DNA from: an uncultured Lewinella sp. | Lineage (GTDB): Bacteria; Bacteroidota; Bacteroidia; Chitinophagales; Saprospiraceae | DNA length: 64,000 bases | Reading direction: 5' to 3' | NCBI GenBank assembly: GCA_937873655.1 | Contig: CALMYQ010000195.1 | Location: 17,302 to 81,301, forward strand | Shown here: piece after piece, positions 44,601 to 52,178 of the stretch | How positions within the stretch are numbered: the stretch's first letter is position 1 | Layout: each line of letters begins with the position of its first letter | Translations under genes and position numbers: made by a program | The notes under the pieces: model-generated | Databases searched by the model: none | Told to the model about the DNA's origin: nothing | Seen by the model: only the letters and a program-made list of their open reading frames with translations

Positions 44601-45481
44601 CGGTGCTTTGGGATTTCGGAGATGGATCGGGCAGTACGCAGTCCAGCGTCAACCACGTTTTCGATCTGCCGGGAACCTATGAGGTCTGCCTGACGACCGG
44701 GTCGGCGTGCGGTGAAAATCAGGTCTGCCAGGAAATTACTGTTTCCTGCACCCCTCCGGCTGCGGCATTCTCGATTGTCGCGGATGGGGTGAGTGTTCAG
44801 TTCACTGACCAAACCGGCGATCAGGCTGCAGGCTGGCTCTGGGACTTCGGCGACGGCTCCGGAAGTACGGAAGCCAATCCGGTTCACAACTATACCGTAC
44901 CGGGGACCTATTCCGTGTGCCTGACCATTTCCAGCCTTTGCGGCCAGTCGGATACCTGCATGGAAGTGACCGTTACCTGCGCACCGCCGCAAGCCCTGTT
45001 CTCTCCGTCCGGCATCGGCCTGAATCAGGTTTTTCTGGATGCTTCTTCGAATGATCCGACCACCTGGTCCTGGGATTTCGGCGACGGCGGCGCCTCCACC
45101 GATCAGAATCCTTTCCATATCTACGCCCAGGCGGGCAACTACAACATCTGCCTGACGGTCAGCAATGCCTGCGGGGAAGATACCCATTGTCAGACCGTCA
45201 CGGTGACCACCACAGCTGTACTGGATCCTGGTCTGCAGGCCCGGATACGCCTGTCGCCTAACCCGACCGCAGCCCGGTTCCGGATAGACATACAGGACCC
45301 GCCGGCGGGGAATTGCACCCTGCGGATTTATGATATCAACGGGGTGACCGTACAAGAATTCAAGGAAATCGCCTACCGACAAGAATTTGACCTTGGCGAG
45401 ATTGCCGGCGGTATGTATTTTCTTCATTTTGTCTGGGATGACCGGCAGGCCTTGAAAAAGTTGGCGGTCGTCCGGCCTTGA
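41663..45481 (+). CDS. Surface protein: VCBS repeats, ASPIC/UnbV, nine PKD repeats, T9SS domain
   Basis: 1272 aa from the ATG at 41663, which begins a signal peptide (LLFVCFFSLTGAYLFGQ). Residues ~30-400 carry FG-GAP/VCBS propeller repeats with calcium loops (DVDQNGFNDIF, DIDNDGDVDIF, DYDNDGDIDLY, DIDNDGDMDCF). An ASPIC/UnbV domain follows (GIGARLELYG ... EIRSGESYGIMTS ... VRWPSG), as in CRTAC1-type proteins. Nine ~77-residue PKD domains come next, each with the WDFGDG signature or a variant and four cysteines except the last. It ends in a type A T9SS sorting domain (RLSPNPTAARF ... AGGMYFLHFVWD). Likely a surface adhesin or matrix protein. Confidence 0.93.
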   Translation: MSKLLFVCFFSLTGAYLFGQFSFTNRTSWLAHGTVYSGVPIGVADMNNDGLDDIVRLDQSSKVLIDYQPEVLNQFTGYSYGPLLGKQWTICIADVDQNGFNDIFTGGNNNGLKLLKAADDGSEYTLTTITQNPIFIQGSNFADIDNDGDVDIFACHDNGKSQPFNNNGTGQFTLDYGLINAASTVPSDNSGNYGSVWTDYDNDGDIDLYISKCRQGVNNPMDGRRLNLLFRNNGDGTFTDVAEAAGLRPFAQSWATDFADIDNDGDMDCFIVAHDVLSMLMRNNGDGTFTDITQESGMVNALNLLGAGIQCKFADFDNDGFADLVISTIGLGYGFFHNNGDLTFTQKSNALPGVNYFQSLATGDLNNDGFIDLVTGFAEGYNTPSNTIPDALFINNGNSNNHLKVRLQGVTSNLNGIGARLELYGDWGVQMREIRSGESYGIMTSLIAHFGLADHLVIDSLVVRWPSGIVDKLINPSPNQTLFLVEGANCQPSLGFSYQINGLIYTFQDESTVGSETWFWDFGDGLTSNEPAPLHVFTASGSYEVCLTVEGDCGNGTTCQTLNVNCVMPDAIFGKIADGLTLTFQDQSLNDPVAWLWTFGDDASSEEQNPVHTFAEPGEYYVCLVAYNLCGQSSETCSLITVGCNSTEAGFTYQANELSVDFSDASTDDATAWFWNFGDGFTSTQPNPDHTFEAPGAYQVCLTVTGLCGNETTCVVVTVACPPPAIVLNVEGEDLTYLLSASVPGATDFEWTVGDSIVSGAEELVYNFTATGSYEVCLQASGICGTSQACTTVEVSCAEPVPGFATQANGLTVFFTSQSTGIINNWNWDFGDGSSGQAMNIVHAYAAPGDYEVCLGLDSPCGSGQICQTITVTCAPPEAQFFFFSNDLHVNFTNNTQNQPATYIWTFGDGGVSTETNPNHDYDLPGEYEVCLTAIGPVCGQTQICQTVTVTCPAPQASFAYNADELSVDLTNLTSDPFDSVLWDFGDGSGSTQSSVNHVFDLPGTYEVCLTTGSACGENQVCQEITVSCTPPAAAFSIVADGVSVQFTDQTGDQAAGWLWDFGDGSGSTEANPVHNYTVPGTYSVCLTISSLCGQSDTCMEVTVTCAPPQALFSPSGIGLNQVFLDASSNDPTTWSWDFGDGGASTDQNPFHIYAQAGNYNICLTVSNACGEDTHCQTVTVTTTAVLDPGLQARIRLSPNPTAARFRIDIQDPPAGNCTLRIYDINGVTVQEFKEIAYRQEFDLGEIAGGMYFLHFVWDDRQALKKLAVVRP

Positions 45482-45490
45482 TTATCTTTG
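45461..45490 (+). promoter_or_regulatory. Complete Bacteroidota promoter of the fucosidase gene
   Basis: TTG (45461-45463), a 19-nt spacer and TATCTTTG (45483-45490): a full -33/-7 pair. The -33 element lies inside the end of the upstream PKD gene. The ATG at 45496 is only 6 nt beyond the -7 box, so the transcript is probably leaderless or nearly so. Confidence 0.7.
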
Positions 45491-45495
45491 TCCGC

Positions 45496-46947
45496 ATGAA
45501 ACGGACAATCACCACTTTTGCTATCCTGATTTCCTGGGTGGGTTGCGCATTCACCCAGGAACAATCCTACACGCCGGATCCTTATCCGGGAATTGCCGAA
45601 CGCCTGGAAGAATGGCGGGACCTGAAATTCGGCATGCTGGTCCACTGGGGGCCTTACAGCCAATGGGGAATCGTGGAGAGTTGGAGCATCTGCCCGGAAG
45701 ACCTGAGCTGGGCAACCGGCGGCCGGAAAAAAGAATTTGCCGACCTGCCGTACTTCGAGTATCTCGCCAGGTACGAGGGATTGAAGAAAACCTTCAACCC
45801 CGTCCGGTTCGATCCTGAAAAATGGGCTAAAGCGGCCAAAAACGCCGGCATGAAATACCTGGTCTTCACGACCAAACACCACGATGGTTTCACCATGTGG
45901 GATTCGAAATATACGGACTACAAGGTGACGGATGAGGAATGCCCTTTTCATGCCAATCCCAACAGGAACATCGCCAAGGAAGTCTTCAATGCATTCAGAA
46001 AAGAAGGCCTCTGGGTTGGCGCCTATTTTTCCAAGCCCGACTGGCATACCCAATATTACTGGTGGGATAAATTCCCGCCGACCGACCGTAATCCAAGCTA
46101 TTCCATTCAAAAACACCCCGACCAGTGGAATAAATTCATGGAATTCACCCATGGTCAGATCGACGAACTGGTTTCGGATATGGGCAAAATGGACATTTTA
46201 TGGCTCGACGGCGGGTGGGGGCGGCCCCAAACCCAAGAAGAAGGACTCCCCCGCCTTACTGAAGAATACGAGGGAAGCCGGTATGCGCGCAATGACCAGA
46301 GCCAGGATATCGATATGCCCGGCCTGGTGAAAAAAATCCGGGCAAAACAACCCGCCCTCATCGTAGTGGACCGGGCCGTACCCGGGCCGTTCCAGGATTA
46401 TCTGACCCCGGAGCAACATATTCCGGAAACCGGGTTGCCCTATCCCTGGGAAACCTGCATGACCATGGGCGGCTCCTGGACCTACACGCCGAATGACCGG
46501 TTCAAATCCCTGGAAGACCTGATCTGGAAACTGGCCGATATCGTCAGCAAAGGCGGCAATCTTTTGCTCGGGGTAGGCCCTGACGGCAACGGTGAATTTG
46601 TTCCGGAGGCTTATGCCCGTCTGGCCGAAATGGGGAAATGGCTGGAAATCAACGGTGAAGCCATTTATGGTACCCGGATGAACCCTGAAACTTACCATGA
46701 AGGCGAGAATATCCGGTTCACGCAAAGCAAGGACGGAAAGACGCATTATGTATTGGTCCGCGGATTCCCGCAGGACGGCATGCTCCGCCTTGAAAAATTA
46801 CAGCCGGCAGCCGGAGCAACCATCCGGTTGTTAGGGCAAAAAAACAAGCTCAAATGGAAACCGGATAATGGCGCGGCTGTTATCCGCCTGGGAGAAAAAC
46901 CGGTGGGGAACGATTCCAATGTCTTCGTGCTGAAGGTAGAAGCGTAG
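45496..46947 (+). CDS. Alpha-L-fucosidase (GH29)
   Basis: 483 aa from the ATG at 45496, the start of a signal peptide (RTITTFAILISWVGCAFTQ). GH29 landmarks: WRDLKFGMLVHWGPYSQWGI, FDPEKWAKAAKNAGMKYLVF, TTKHHDGFTMWDSKYTDY, the nucleophile segment KMDILWLDGGWG (Asp after LWL), and KGGNLLLGVGPDGNGEF. It hydrolyses terminal alpha-L-fucose from glycans; export suggests action on fucosylated polysaccharide in the periplasm or outside. No sulfatase or SusCD pair is adjacent, so it is not part of a visible polysaccharide-utilisation locus. Confidence 0.94.
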   Translation: MKRTITTFAILISWVGCAFTQEQSYTPDPYPGIAERLEEWRDLKFGMLVHWGPYSQWGIVESWSICPEDLSWATGGRKKEFADLPYFEYLARYEGLKKTFNPVRFDPEKWAKAAKNAGMKYLVFTTKHHDGFTMWDSKYTDYKVTDEECPFHANPNRNIAKEVFNAFRKEGLWVGAYFSKPDWHTQYYWWDKFPPTDRNPSYSIQKHPDQWNKFMEFTHGQIDELVSDMGKMDILWLDGGWGRPQTQEEGLPRLTEEYEGSRYARNDQSQDIDMPGLVKKIRAKQPALIVVDRAVPGPFQDYLTPEQHIPETGLPYPWETCMTMGGSWTYTPNDRFKSLEDLIWKLADIVSKGGNLLLGVGPDGNGEFVPEAYARLAEMGKWLEINGEAIYGTRMNPETYHEGENIRFTQSKDGKTHYVLVRGFPQDGMLRLEKLQPAAGATIRLLGQKNKLKWKPDNGAAVIRLGEKPVGNDSNVFVLKVEA

Positions 46948-46949
46948 GG

Positions 46950-47927
46950 TCATTTTTTCCTGGTACGGCGCGTAGCGACAGGCGCGTCATGGTCGCCGAA
47001 ACCGATATGGTATAAAGCATCCCCAGGGCTGACCACCGGTGCATTATTGTGCCCGATAATAAATCCGTCCCTCGGCGCATAGATCCTCGTGGAAGGCTCC
47101 TCTCCGAAAGGATCATTGAGCAGGCCCAGGGGCTCGCCCTTTACAATGGGCTGGCCCGAACATTTCTGCCAAAGGAACATGCCGGCTTTAGGGGCCCTGA
47201 TCCACTCGTTCTCAGGCAATATGCGCCCCCGGGAAGCAGGTGCGTCCTGGTCGATCAGCCCTTGTCCGGCCATCACCCGGTTGAGCCCATCCAATGCAGT
47301 GGAAATGGAGACCCCGTCGTAGCGGAGGTTTTCGCCCCCTTCGAATACGATGATGGTTTTGCCTTTGTCGAGAGCGGCTTTCCGGAAGGATTTTGATATG
47401 GGTTTGGATGAAAGGGAAAACGGGGCGCCGAACTGAGTAGCTAGTTCCAGGGCCTTTGGATCGCCTTTGGTGAACCTGATCTGCGGGAAGTTGTAGTGAT
47501 TGCGGCCGCCGGTATGGAAGTCGATCCCGAAATCGATGTTCGGCAGGATTTTCCGGGTCAGGAGGCGGGCGACCCTTGAGGCGAGGGATCCCTGGGCGTT
47601 GCCGGGAAAACTGCGGTTGACGTCCTTACCGTCGGGTACGTCCCGGCTGTAGTTGATGAATCCGTAGATATTGAGCAATGGAATGGCGATAACGGCCCCC
47701 CGGCGGATCTGTTCGAAATATCCGAGGTGGATCGCTCTGCGCAGGATTTCCACCCCGTTGATCTCATCGCCGTGAACGCCGCCCAGGGCGAGCATTACGG
47801 GGCCGGGGTCGGGGCCTCTGTATACATGGGCGCGAATACTGATCTTGTTGCCTGAGGGGAGTTGACCGACAGGAATCCGGATAGTAGCTTGCTGGCCCGG
47901 CAGAATCGCCGTGTTGTGAATGATCAT
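46950..47927 (-). CDS. Succinylglutamate desuccinylase/aspartoacylase family protein
   Basis: 325 aa. M14-like zinc amidohydrolase: metal ligands in LGGVHGDEINGVEILRRAI (His and Glu), NIYGFINYSRDVPDGKDVNRSFPG (the Asn-Arg pair that binds the carboxylate), IDFGIDFHTGGRNHYNFPQIR (third ligand His), and catalytic Glu in IIVFEGGENL. The C terminus is a beta domain (IYAPRDGFIIGHNN). Members deacylate amino acids or peptides. In this phylum it often neighbours a rimK-type ligase, absent here. It converges on the fucosidase gene (2-bp gap). Confidence 0.92.
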   Translation of the reverse strand: MIIHNTAILPGQQATIRIPVGQLPSGNKISIRAHVYRGPDPGPVMLALGGVHGDEINGVEILRRAIHLGYFEQIRRGAVIAIPLLNIYGFINYSRDVPDGKDVNRSFPGNAQGSLASRVARLLTRKILPNIDFGIDFHTGGRNHYNFPQIRFTKGDPKALELATQFGAPFSLSSKPISKSFRKAALDKGKTIIVFEGGENLRYDGVSISTALDGLNRVMAGQGLIDQDAPASRGRILPENEWIRAPKAGMFLWQKCSGQPIVKGEPLGLLNDPFGEEPSTRIYAPRDGFIIGHNNAPVVSPGDALYHIGFGDHDAPVATRRTRKK

Positions 47928-47951
47928 TCCCTAAAGGTAATGAAATCGGAT

Positions 47952-48194
47952 TCAGGCTGCGTATTTTTGAAATAAAAAACTGGCGTCCTGGACCGTTTCA
48001 ATACCTTCAACTTCCTCCGTAGTGAGAAAGATGTTGAACCGGCTTTCCAATTCCACAATCAGCAGCATCATATCTAAAGCATCGAGGAGAAGATCGTCCT
48101 GAAGACGGGTGTAGGGATAAATCCTGGTTGGGGGTACATTCAATCGCCAACTGATGAGATCAATTACGCGATCCTGCGTCGTCTTGGTTTCCAT
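47952..48194 (-). CDS. Acyl carrier protein-like, missing the phosphopantetheine serine
   Basis: 80 aa from the ATG at 48194; a TTG at 48230 is an alternative start. It has the size and four-helix pattern of ACP (RVIDLISWRLNVPPTRIYPYTRLQDD ... MMLLIVELESRFNIFLTTEEVEGIETVQDASFLF). The attachment motif, normally Asp-Ser-Leu-Asp, reads Asp-Ala-Leu-Asp (Ala39; codon GCT, complement visible near 48076-48084). The usual serine that carries 4'-phosphopantetheine is therefore absent, so it cannot be a normal acyl carrier. No fatty-acid or polyketide synthase gene adjoins it. It may bind partner proteins only. Confidence 0.8.
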   Translation of the reverse strand: METKTTQDRVIDLISWRLNVPPTRIYPYTRLQDDLLLDALDMMLLIVELESRFNIFLTTEEVEGIETVQDASFLFQKYAA

Positions 48195-48380
48195 TGCTTG
48201 ATCTGTCTTTATGAGATTGTTTTCATTCAATTTCAGTAAAACGCAGGGGGGGACTTTTAAGTTGCCTGGGTTTTGGAATTTTAGATAATTTAGAACCCCC
48301 GCCCGATGAACAGGCGAAATTTGGCTTTGGAAGGACTTTTTGCAGCATTACCCCGGATGAAAATCCCGGCCCAACGGGCT

Positions 48381-49433
48381 TTACAGCCATTTTTTTTGCC
48401 TGAAATAATACAGCAATCCGGCAGCCGTGAGCAGCATAAGGGCCCATAAGCTGAGATAGGCGTATTTCCAGTGCAATTCGGGCATATGGTCGAAATTCAT
48501 GCCGTAAACCGCGGCGAGAAAGGAAAGGGGGATGAATATCGTGGAGATAATGGTAAGAACCTGCATGATGCTGTTCATCTTGTAGCCTATTTCAGCCTGG
48601 TACAGGTCGTACAATCCGTTGAGCATATCCCGGTAGATGTCTGCAGTTTCCACCCCCTGGATGATATGGTCGTAGAGATCCCTGAAAAACAGCAAGGTTT
48701 CGGATTGGATGAGGTGGTGGTCGCTCTGGATGATCTTATTGACGGCTTCCCTCAATGGGGCAACCGCTTTTCTGACTTTCAACACATTCAGCTTCATCAG
48801 GTGGATCCGCTCCTTTGAGGCTGCATGGGCCTTTTGAAGGATCTCGTTCTCTACCTCTTCCATCTGATTCTCCAACTGCTCCAGCACCACGGTGTAATTG
48901 TCGACAACGGTGTCGAGCAAAGCATAAACCAGGTAATCGCTTTTGCGTTTGCGGATCCTGCCTTTGGCTGCGTTCAGCCTTTCCCGCACCGACTGGAACA
49001 GGTCGTCTTCATCTTCCTGGAAGGTCAATACCAGGTTTTCACCCAGGTACAGGGAAACCTGTTCCGTTATGACCCGGCATTCTTCCGCATCAAACCGGAG
49101 GGCCTGAAGGACGATAAAAAAGCCGTTTTCGTACTCCTCAAATTTCGGCCGTTGGAAAACGTCTACGATATCTTCCAGTACGAGCGGATGGATGTTGTAG
49201 AGCTCGCCCATTTGCTCGATCAGGTGGATGTTCTGCAACCCCCGGATATCGAACCAGGTGATCAGGTCTCCGGTGGCCCTGGCGGGAATGGCATCCTTGG
49301 ATTGGTTTTCCCGGATATTTTCGTGGTCGTATTGCACAAGGGTTACATTGGGCTCAGCCACCTGTTTCTTCCCGGTATAGATCAGGGTGCCGGGGGGCAA
49401 TCCGCGTTTGAGTTTTGCACCTCTTCTGGCCAT
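48381..49433 (-). CDS. corA: CorA family magnesium/cobalt transporter
   Basis: 350 aa. Cytosolic N-terminal domain with helical funnel (ITWFDIRGLQNIHLIEQMGE; LVLEDIVDVFQRPKFEEYEN) and two C-terminal transmembrane helices. The signature YGMNFDHMPELHWKYAY holds the Gly-Met-Asn selectivity filter between TM1 (QVLTIISTIFIPLSFLAAVYG) and TM2 (LSLWALMLLTAAGLLYYF). It mediates Mg2+ (or Co2+/Ni2+) uptake as a pentamer. The 28-bp gap to the upstream nuclease gene (same strand, stop at 49461) suggests possible co-transcription. Confidence 0.95.
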   Translation of the reverse strand: MARRGAKLKRGLPPGTLIYTGKKQVAEPNVTLVQYDHENIRENQSKDAIPARATGDLITWFDIRGLQNIHLIEQMGELYNIHPLVLEDIVDVFQRPKFEEYENGFFIVLQALRFDAEECRVITEQVSLYLGENLVLTFQEDEDDLFQSVRERLNAAKGRIRKRKSDYLVYALLDTVVDNYTVVLEQLENQMEEVENEILQKAHAASKERIHLMKLNVLKVRKAVAPLREAVNKIIQSDHHLIQSETLLFFRDLYDHIIQGVETADIYRDMLNGLYDLYQAEIGYKMNSIMQVLTIISTIFIPLSFLAAVYGMNFDHMPELHWKYAYLSLWALMLLTAAGLLYYFRQKKWL

Positions 49434-49460
49434 GGTCGGCAGTTTTTAATCAAAAAGCGG

Positions 49461-50312
49461 TTAATGGACCGGCCCTGCGTCAACGATTGCTTCCACTGCG
49501 GATTCGATATTATCCGGCAGGTTGGAGAGCAGGTCCAGCCCGGTTTCGGCTTCGATTTCATCAACGCTCACCCGGTATTCCCACCAATTCCTGGCAGCAG
49601 TTGTGTTCTTGTTTTCCGTCCAGACTGCAATCACGCGGGTATTTTCATCGATCCGGGAAAGATCGTCATCACCCTCCGGGATAGCGACAATCACCTTCCA
49701 GATATACCTCGGAACGGTGACGTAGCCGTCGGCAAGTTTTTCGCGATAGCCTTTATCACCGGTACCGCCCTGGCCGGTGCTGCCCATAATGATGTACAAC
49801 TCGTACCCGTCCCTTACCAGATCCCTTGAAAAACTCTCGAGTGCTGCCCAGGTTTGGTCATTGTGATCCGGCGCCTGGGGAATGATGTTGATCATAAAGA
49901 ACGTATTGGAGTTGTCTTCCACGGTTTTGGTCCGGTCGGCGGAAGGACAGTTATGGCCCCTGGCAAATCCGTTGAGGCCGTATTCGTAATCGGTCTCCTT
50001 GACGGCATACCAGGCCGGCGGCAGGGATTCGTAAGCCCTGAAATCATCCTGGCGGCTCGCATTTCCCAGCCAGTCCTGGCTCAGGTGCCAGCTCACCCAG
50101 TTGGGGATTCCCCGCTTTTTGTCATAGGAAAGGGCATATTGAGGCAAGACGATCAGGTAGTTGTTTTCCAGGTTGGGATCCGTTTCTGCGTTGCCGGGGT
50201 TGCCGAGCGCCAGATGAAGACCTCGGGCAAAGTCGGGCTCGAACTGGTCTTTTTTGCAGGCCGGCGCAAACAGTACAGCCAGGAGGATCAAAAGAATCGC
50301 GTTTCCTTTCAT
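49461..50312 (-). CDS. DNA/RNA non-specific endonuclease, lipoprotein
   Basis: 283 aa from the ATG at 50312, which starts a lipoprotein signal (ILLILLAVLFAPACKKD; Cys at the lipobox). NUC1-type beta-beta-alpha-metal nuclease: catalytic GFARGHNCPSADRTKT with the conserved Arg-Gly-His, and the metal-binding Asn in NTFFMINIIPQAPDHNDQTW. The residue before RGH is Ala, not the Asp of the DRGH consensus. PRYIWKVIVAIPEG also fits the family. Lipid anchoring suggests action in the periplasm or on the cell surface, for example degrading external DNA for nutrients. Confidence 0.92.
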   Translation of the reverse strand: MKGNAILLILLAVLFAPACKKDQFEPDFARGLHLALGNPGNAETDPNLENNYLIVLPQYALSYDKKRGIPNWVSWHLSQDWLGNASRQDDFRAYESLPPAWYAVKETDYEYGLNGFARGHNCPSADRTKTVEDNSNTFFMINIIPQAPDHNDQTWAALESFSRDLVRDGYELYIIMGSTGQGGTGDKGYREKLADGYVTVPRYIWKVIVAIPEGDDDLSRIDENTRVIAVWTENKNTTAARNWWEYRVSVDEIEAETGLDLLSNLPDNIESAVEAIVDAGPVH

Positions 50313-50402
50313 TTTTCCGCAGGAGATTGATGGGAGATACAAGTATTGCAGCTGCAATATTAGCAAAAAGTCGGAAGGAAAGCGTTCTGGAGGCGGTACG
50401 GA

Positions 50403-51227
50403 TTAATTCCGAAGCAGTTTTTGCTTTTGCGATGAAAATTCTTCGTCTGTGAGTATGCCTTTTTCGCGCAGTTCGCCCAACCTGATGAGTTGGTCCAACA
50501 AATCCGGCTGCGGGCTGTCAGCGGTGGGGGCCTCTTCCTGGCCTGGAGCGTCAAAAAGGGTAGGCGGACTTACGGACACGGGAATCTTGTCGGGGATTTT
50601 GTAGCTATTCTGCACAAATGCCTGAAATCCCGGTTGAAGCCTGAGGTTGTCCAATGCGGGATGGGTATGGATCTTGTCTATCTGATCGAAACCGAACTCC
50701 ACTGCTTTTTCGATATGGTGGAAAGCGTCATCGAATTCGCCCAGCATGGAAAAACAACACGCCGTATTGAAATGGGTGACCGGATCTTCGTATTTGATAT
50801 CCAGCGCGGTTAGAAAGGATTCAACCGCATTGTTGTAGTCTTTCATGCGATAGTAGCGGACACCGATCTGTTTGTAGCGCCGTTCTTCTCCGGGACTTCC
50901 CTGGTAGGCGGGCCTTGTTTGTGGCTGGCGGTCTTCAATAAAAGGCGGCGGAGGGATGCCGTATTGCTTGGCCAGCCATTTGCCGTTGTATTTTTCATCG
51001 AATTCTTCCCGTGGCATGGCAAAAAACAAAACCGCATCGATAAAACCCAGCACAATTGGGATCAGAACAAAGGGAGGGTGATCCCAGGCGTTGGCTGTTA
51101 TGATGAAAGTGACCGCAAAAAGGAACAGGTAAAGCATGCCCTGGAATCGCCTGCCCAGATAGAAGCGGTGAACCCCAAACATTCCCATAAACAAGGCCAA
51201 AAATCCGGCCACTTCTTTTCTCTTCAT
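50403..51227 (-). CDS. TM2 / TPR / SHOCT membrane protein
   Basis: 274 aa. The ATG at 51227 is chosen because a promoter box ends just upstream of it. TM2 domain: KEVAGFLALFMGMFGVHRFYLG and two further hydrophobic segments (GMLYLFLFAVTFIITANAW; FVLIPIVLGFIDAVLFFAM). A TPR-like unit follows (KQIGVRYYRMKDYNNAVESFLTAL; HFNTACCFSMLGEFDDAFHH), then a disordered linker and a C-terminal SHOCT motif (LDQLIRLGELREKGILTDEEF). TM2 and SHOCT are found in bacterial membrane scaffolds of unknown role. The combination with TPR is noteworthy but not functionally defined. Confidence 0.85.
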   Translation of the reverse strand: MKRKEVAGFLALFMGMFGVHRFYLGRRFQGMLYLFLFAVTFIITANAWDHPPFVLIPIVLGFIDAVLFFAMPREEFDEKYNGKWLAKQYGIPPPPFIEDRQPQTRPAYQGSPGEERRYKQIGVRYYRMKDYNNAVESFLTALDIKYEDPVTHFNTACCFSMLGEFDDAFHHIEKAVEFGFDQIDKIHTHPALDNLRLQPGFQAFVQNSYKIPDKIPVSVSPPTLFDAPGQEEAPTADSPQPDLLDQLIRLGELREKGILTDEEFSSQKQKLLRN

Positions 51228-51248
51228 AATTGTTCCAAAGCCTTTCAA

Positions 51249-51256
51249 CAAAAATA
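51249..51256 (-). promoter_or_regulatory. -7 box of the TM2/SHOCT gene
   Basis: Plus-strand CAAAAATA is TATTTTTG on the minus strand. A CAA (TTG on minus) at 51278-51280 lies 21 nt upstream, a plausible -33 element. The ATG is 22 nt downstream. Confidence 0.5.
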
Positions 51257-51367
51257 AGGGTGATCAGGTCACAATGTCAAGCGATTAGGCCAATGTACCC
51301 ATTTTATAGACAAACAAATAGATTATCCGGAAGTTGAATTTCTCCGGGTTCCTTTTCATGCAAGCCG

Positions 51368-52102
51368 CTAACCTATAACGCGCTCAAGGTCTTCAGGCGT
51401 ATCTATCCCGCGCGATTCGAGGCCGGTTAAGCTCACATGGATTTTCCAGCCGGCTTCCAGCCAGCGGAGTTGTTCAAGTGACTCGATTTTTTCCAACCGG
51501 CCCGGCGGCAGCTTGGTCAGTGCCAGCAGAACGGATTGCCGGAAGGCGTACAGCCCGATATGGTGGTAATACTGACCGTTGGCAGGCCATTCTCCGGGCT
51601 TCCGGTTACGGTCATAAGGGATCGGGCTCCTGCTGAAATAAAGCGCCTGATTGAGATGGTTAAAAACCACTTTCACCATGTTCGGATTGCCGATATCCTC
51701 AGGCGCTGTGATGCTCCGGACCAGGGTCGCAATCTGGGTATCAGGTTTTTGTATGAATGGTTGGATGACAGCAGAGATCTGTGCGGGATCGATGAACGGT
51801 TCATCGCCCTGGATATTGACGGCAATGTCAAAACCGGCTCCTGCCAGTTGCAGCGCTTCGGCGCACCGATCGGTACCGGAAGGGTGATCCTCGCGGGTCA
51901 TCACGCTGCGCCCGCCGAATGACAGCACATGGTCGTGGATGCGCTGATCGTCCGTCGCAACAAGCACCTCATCCAGCTCAGGCGTTTTAACGCACTGTTC
52001 ATAGACCCGCCGGATCATGGTCTTGCCGTTGATGTCGACAAGCGGTTTACCCGGAAACCGGGTAGAGGCATAACGCGCCGGTATAATTCCGATTGTTTTC
52101 AT
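51368..52102 (-). CDS. kdsB: 3-deoxy-manno-octulosonate cytidylyltransferase
   Basis: 244 aa from the ATG at 52102 (an upstream in-frame start at 52168 adds non-conserved residues). KdsB activates KDO with CTP for lipopolysaccharide inner core synthesis. Motifs: IGIIPARYASTRFPGKPLVDINGKTMI, VLVATDDQRIHDHVLSFGG, TREDHPSGTDRCAEAL, NIQGDEPFIDPAQI, and YFSRSPIPYDR. It has the usual length. Its presence indicates a KDO-containing outer membrane. Divergent from the LysM gene, sharing a 76-bp region. Confidence 0.97.
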   Translation of the reverse strand: MKTIGIIPARYASTRFPGKPLVDINGKTMIRRVYEQCVKTPELDEVLVATDDQRIHDHVLSFGGRSVMTREDHPSGTDRCAEALQLAGAGFDIAVNIQGDEPFIDPAQISAVIQPFIQKPDTQIATLVRSITAPEDIGNPNMVKVVFNHLNQALYFSRSPIPYDRNRKPGEWPANGQYYHHIGLYAFRQSVLLALTKLPPGRLEKIESLEQLRWLEAGWKIHVSLTGLESRGIDTPEDLERVIG

Positions 52103-52155
52103 CCTGCCGAAGGAACTTACTGTTGGTAATGGGCCGAAAAATAACCAATCGTTTG

Positions 52156-52163
52156 TAACTTTG
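52156..52163 (+). promoter_or_regulatory. -7 box of the LysM-cysteine synthase-M1 peptidase operon
   Basis: TAACTTTG, an exact TAnnTTTG match, ends 15 nt before the ATG at 52179, so the leader would be about 10 nt. No TTG is found at ideal -33 spacing. Confidence 0.55.
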
Positions 52164-52178
52164 CACAAAAATTATACT

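Noticed and set aside
45496..46947. Polysaccharide utilisation locus around the fucosidase
   Set aside because: No SusC/SusD pair, sulfatase or other glycoside hydrolase is adjacent.
49461..50312. Nuclease inactive because DRGH reads ARGH
   Set aside because: The catalytic His and Asn are intact and the residue before RGH varies in Bacteroidota members as far as I recall, so this alone does not imply loss of activity.
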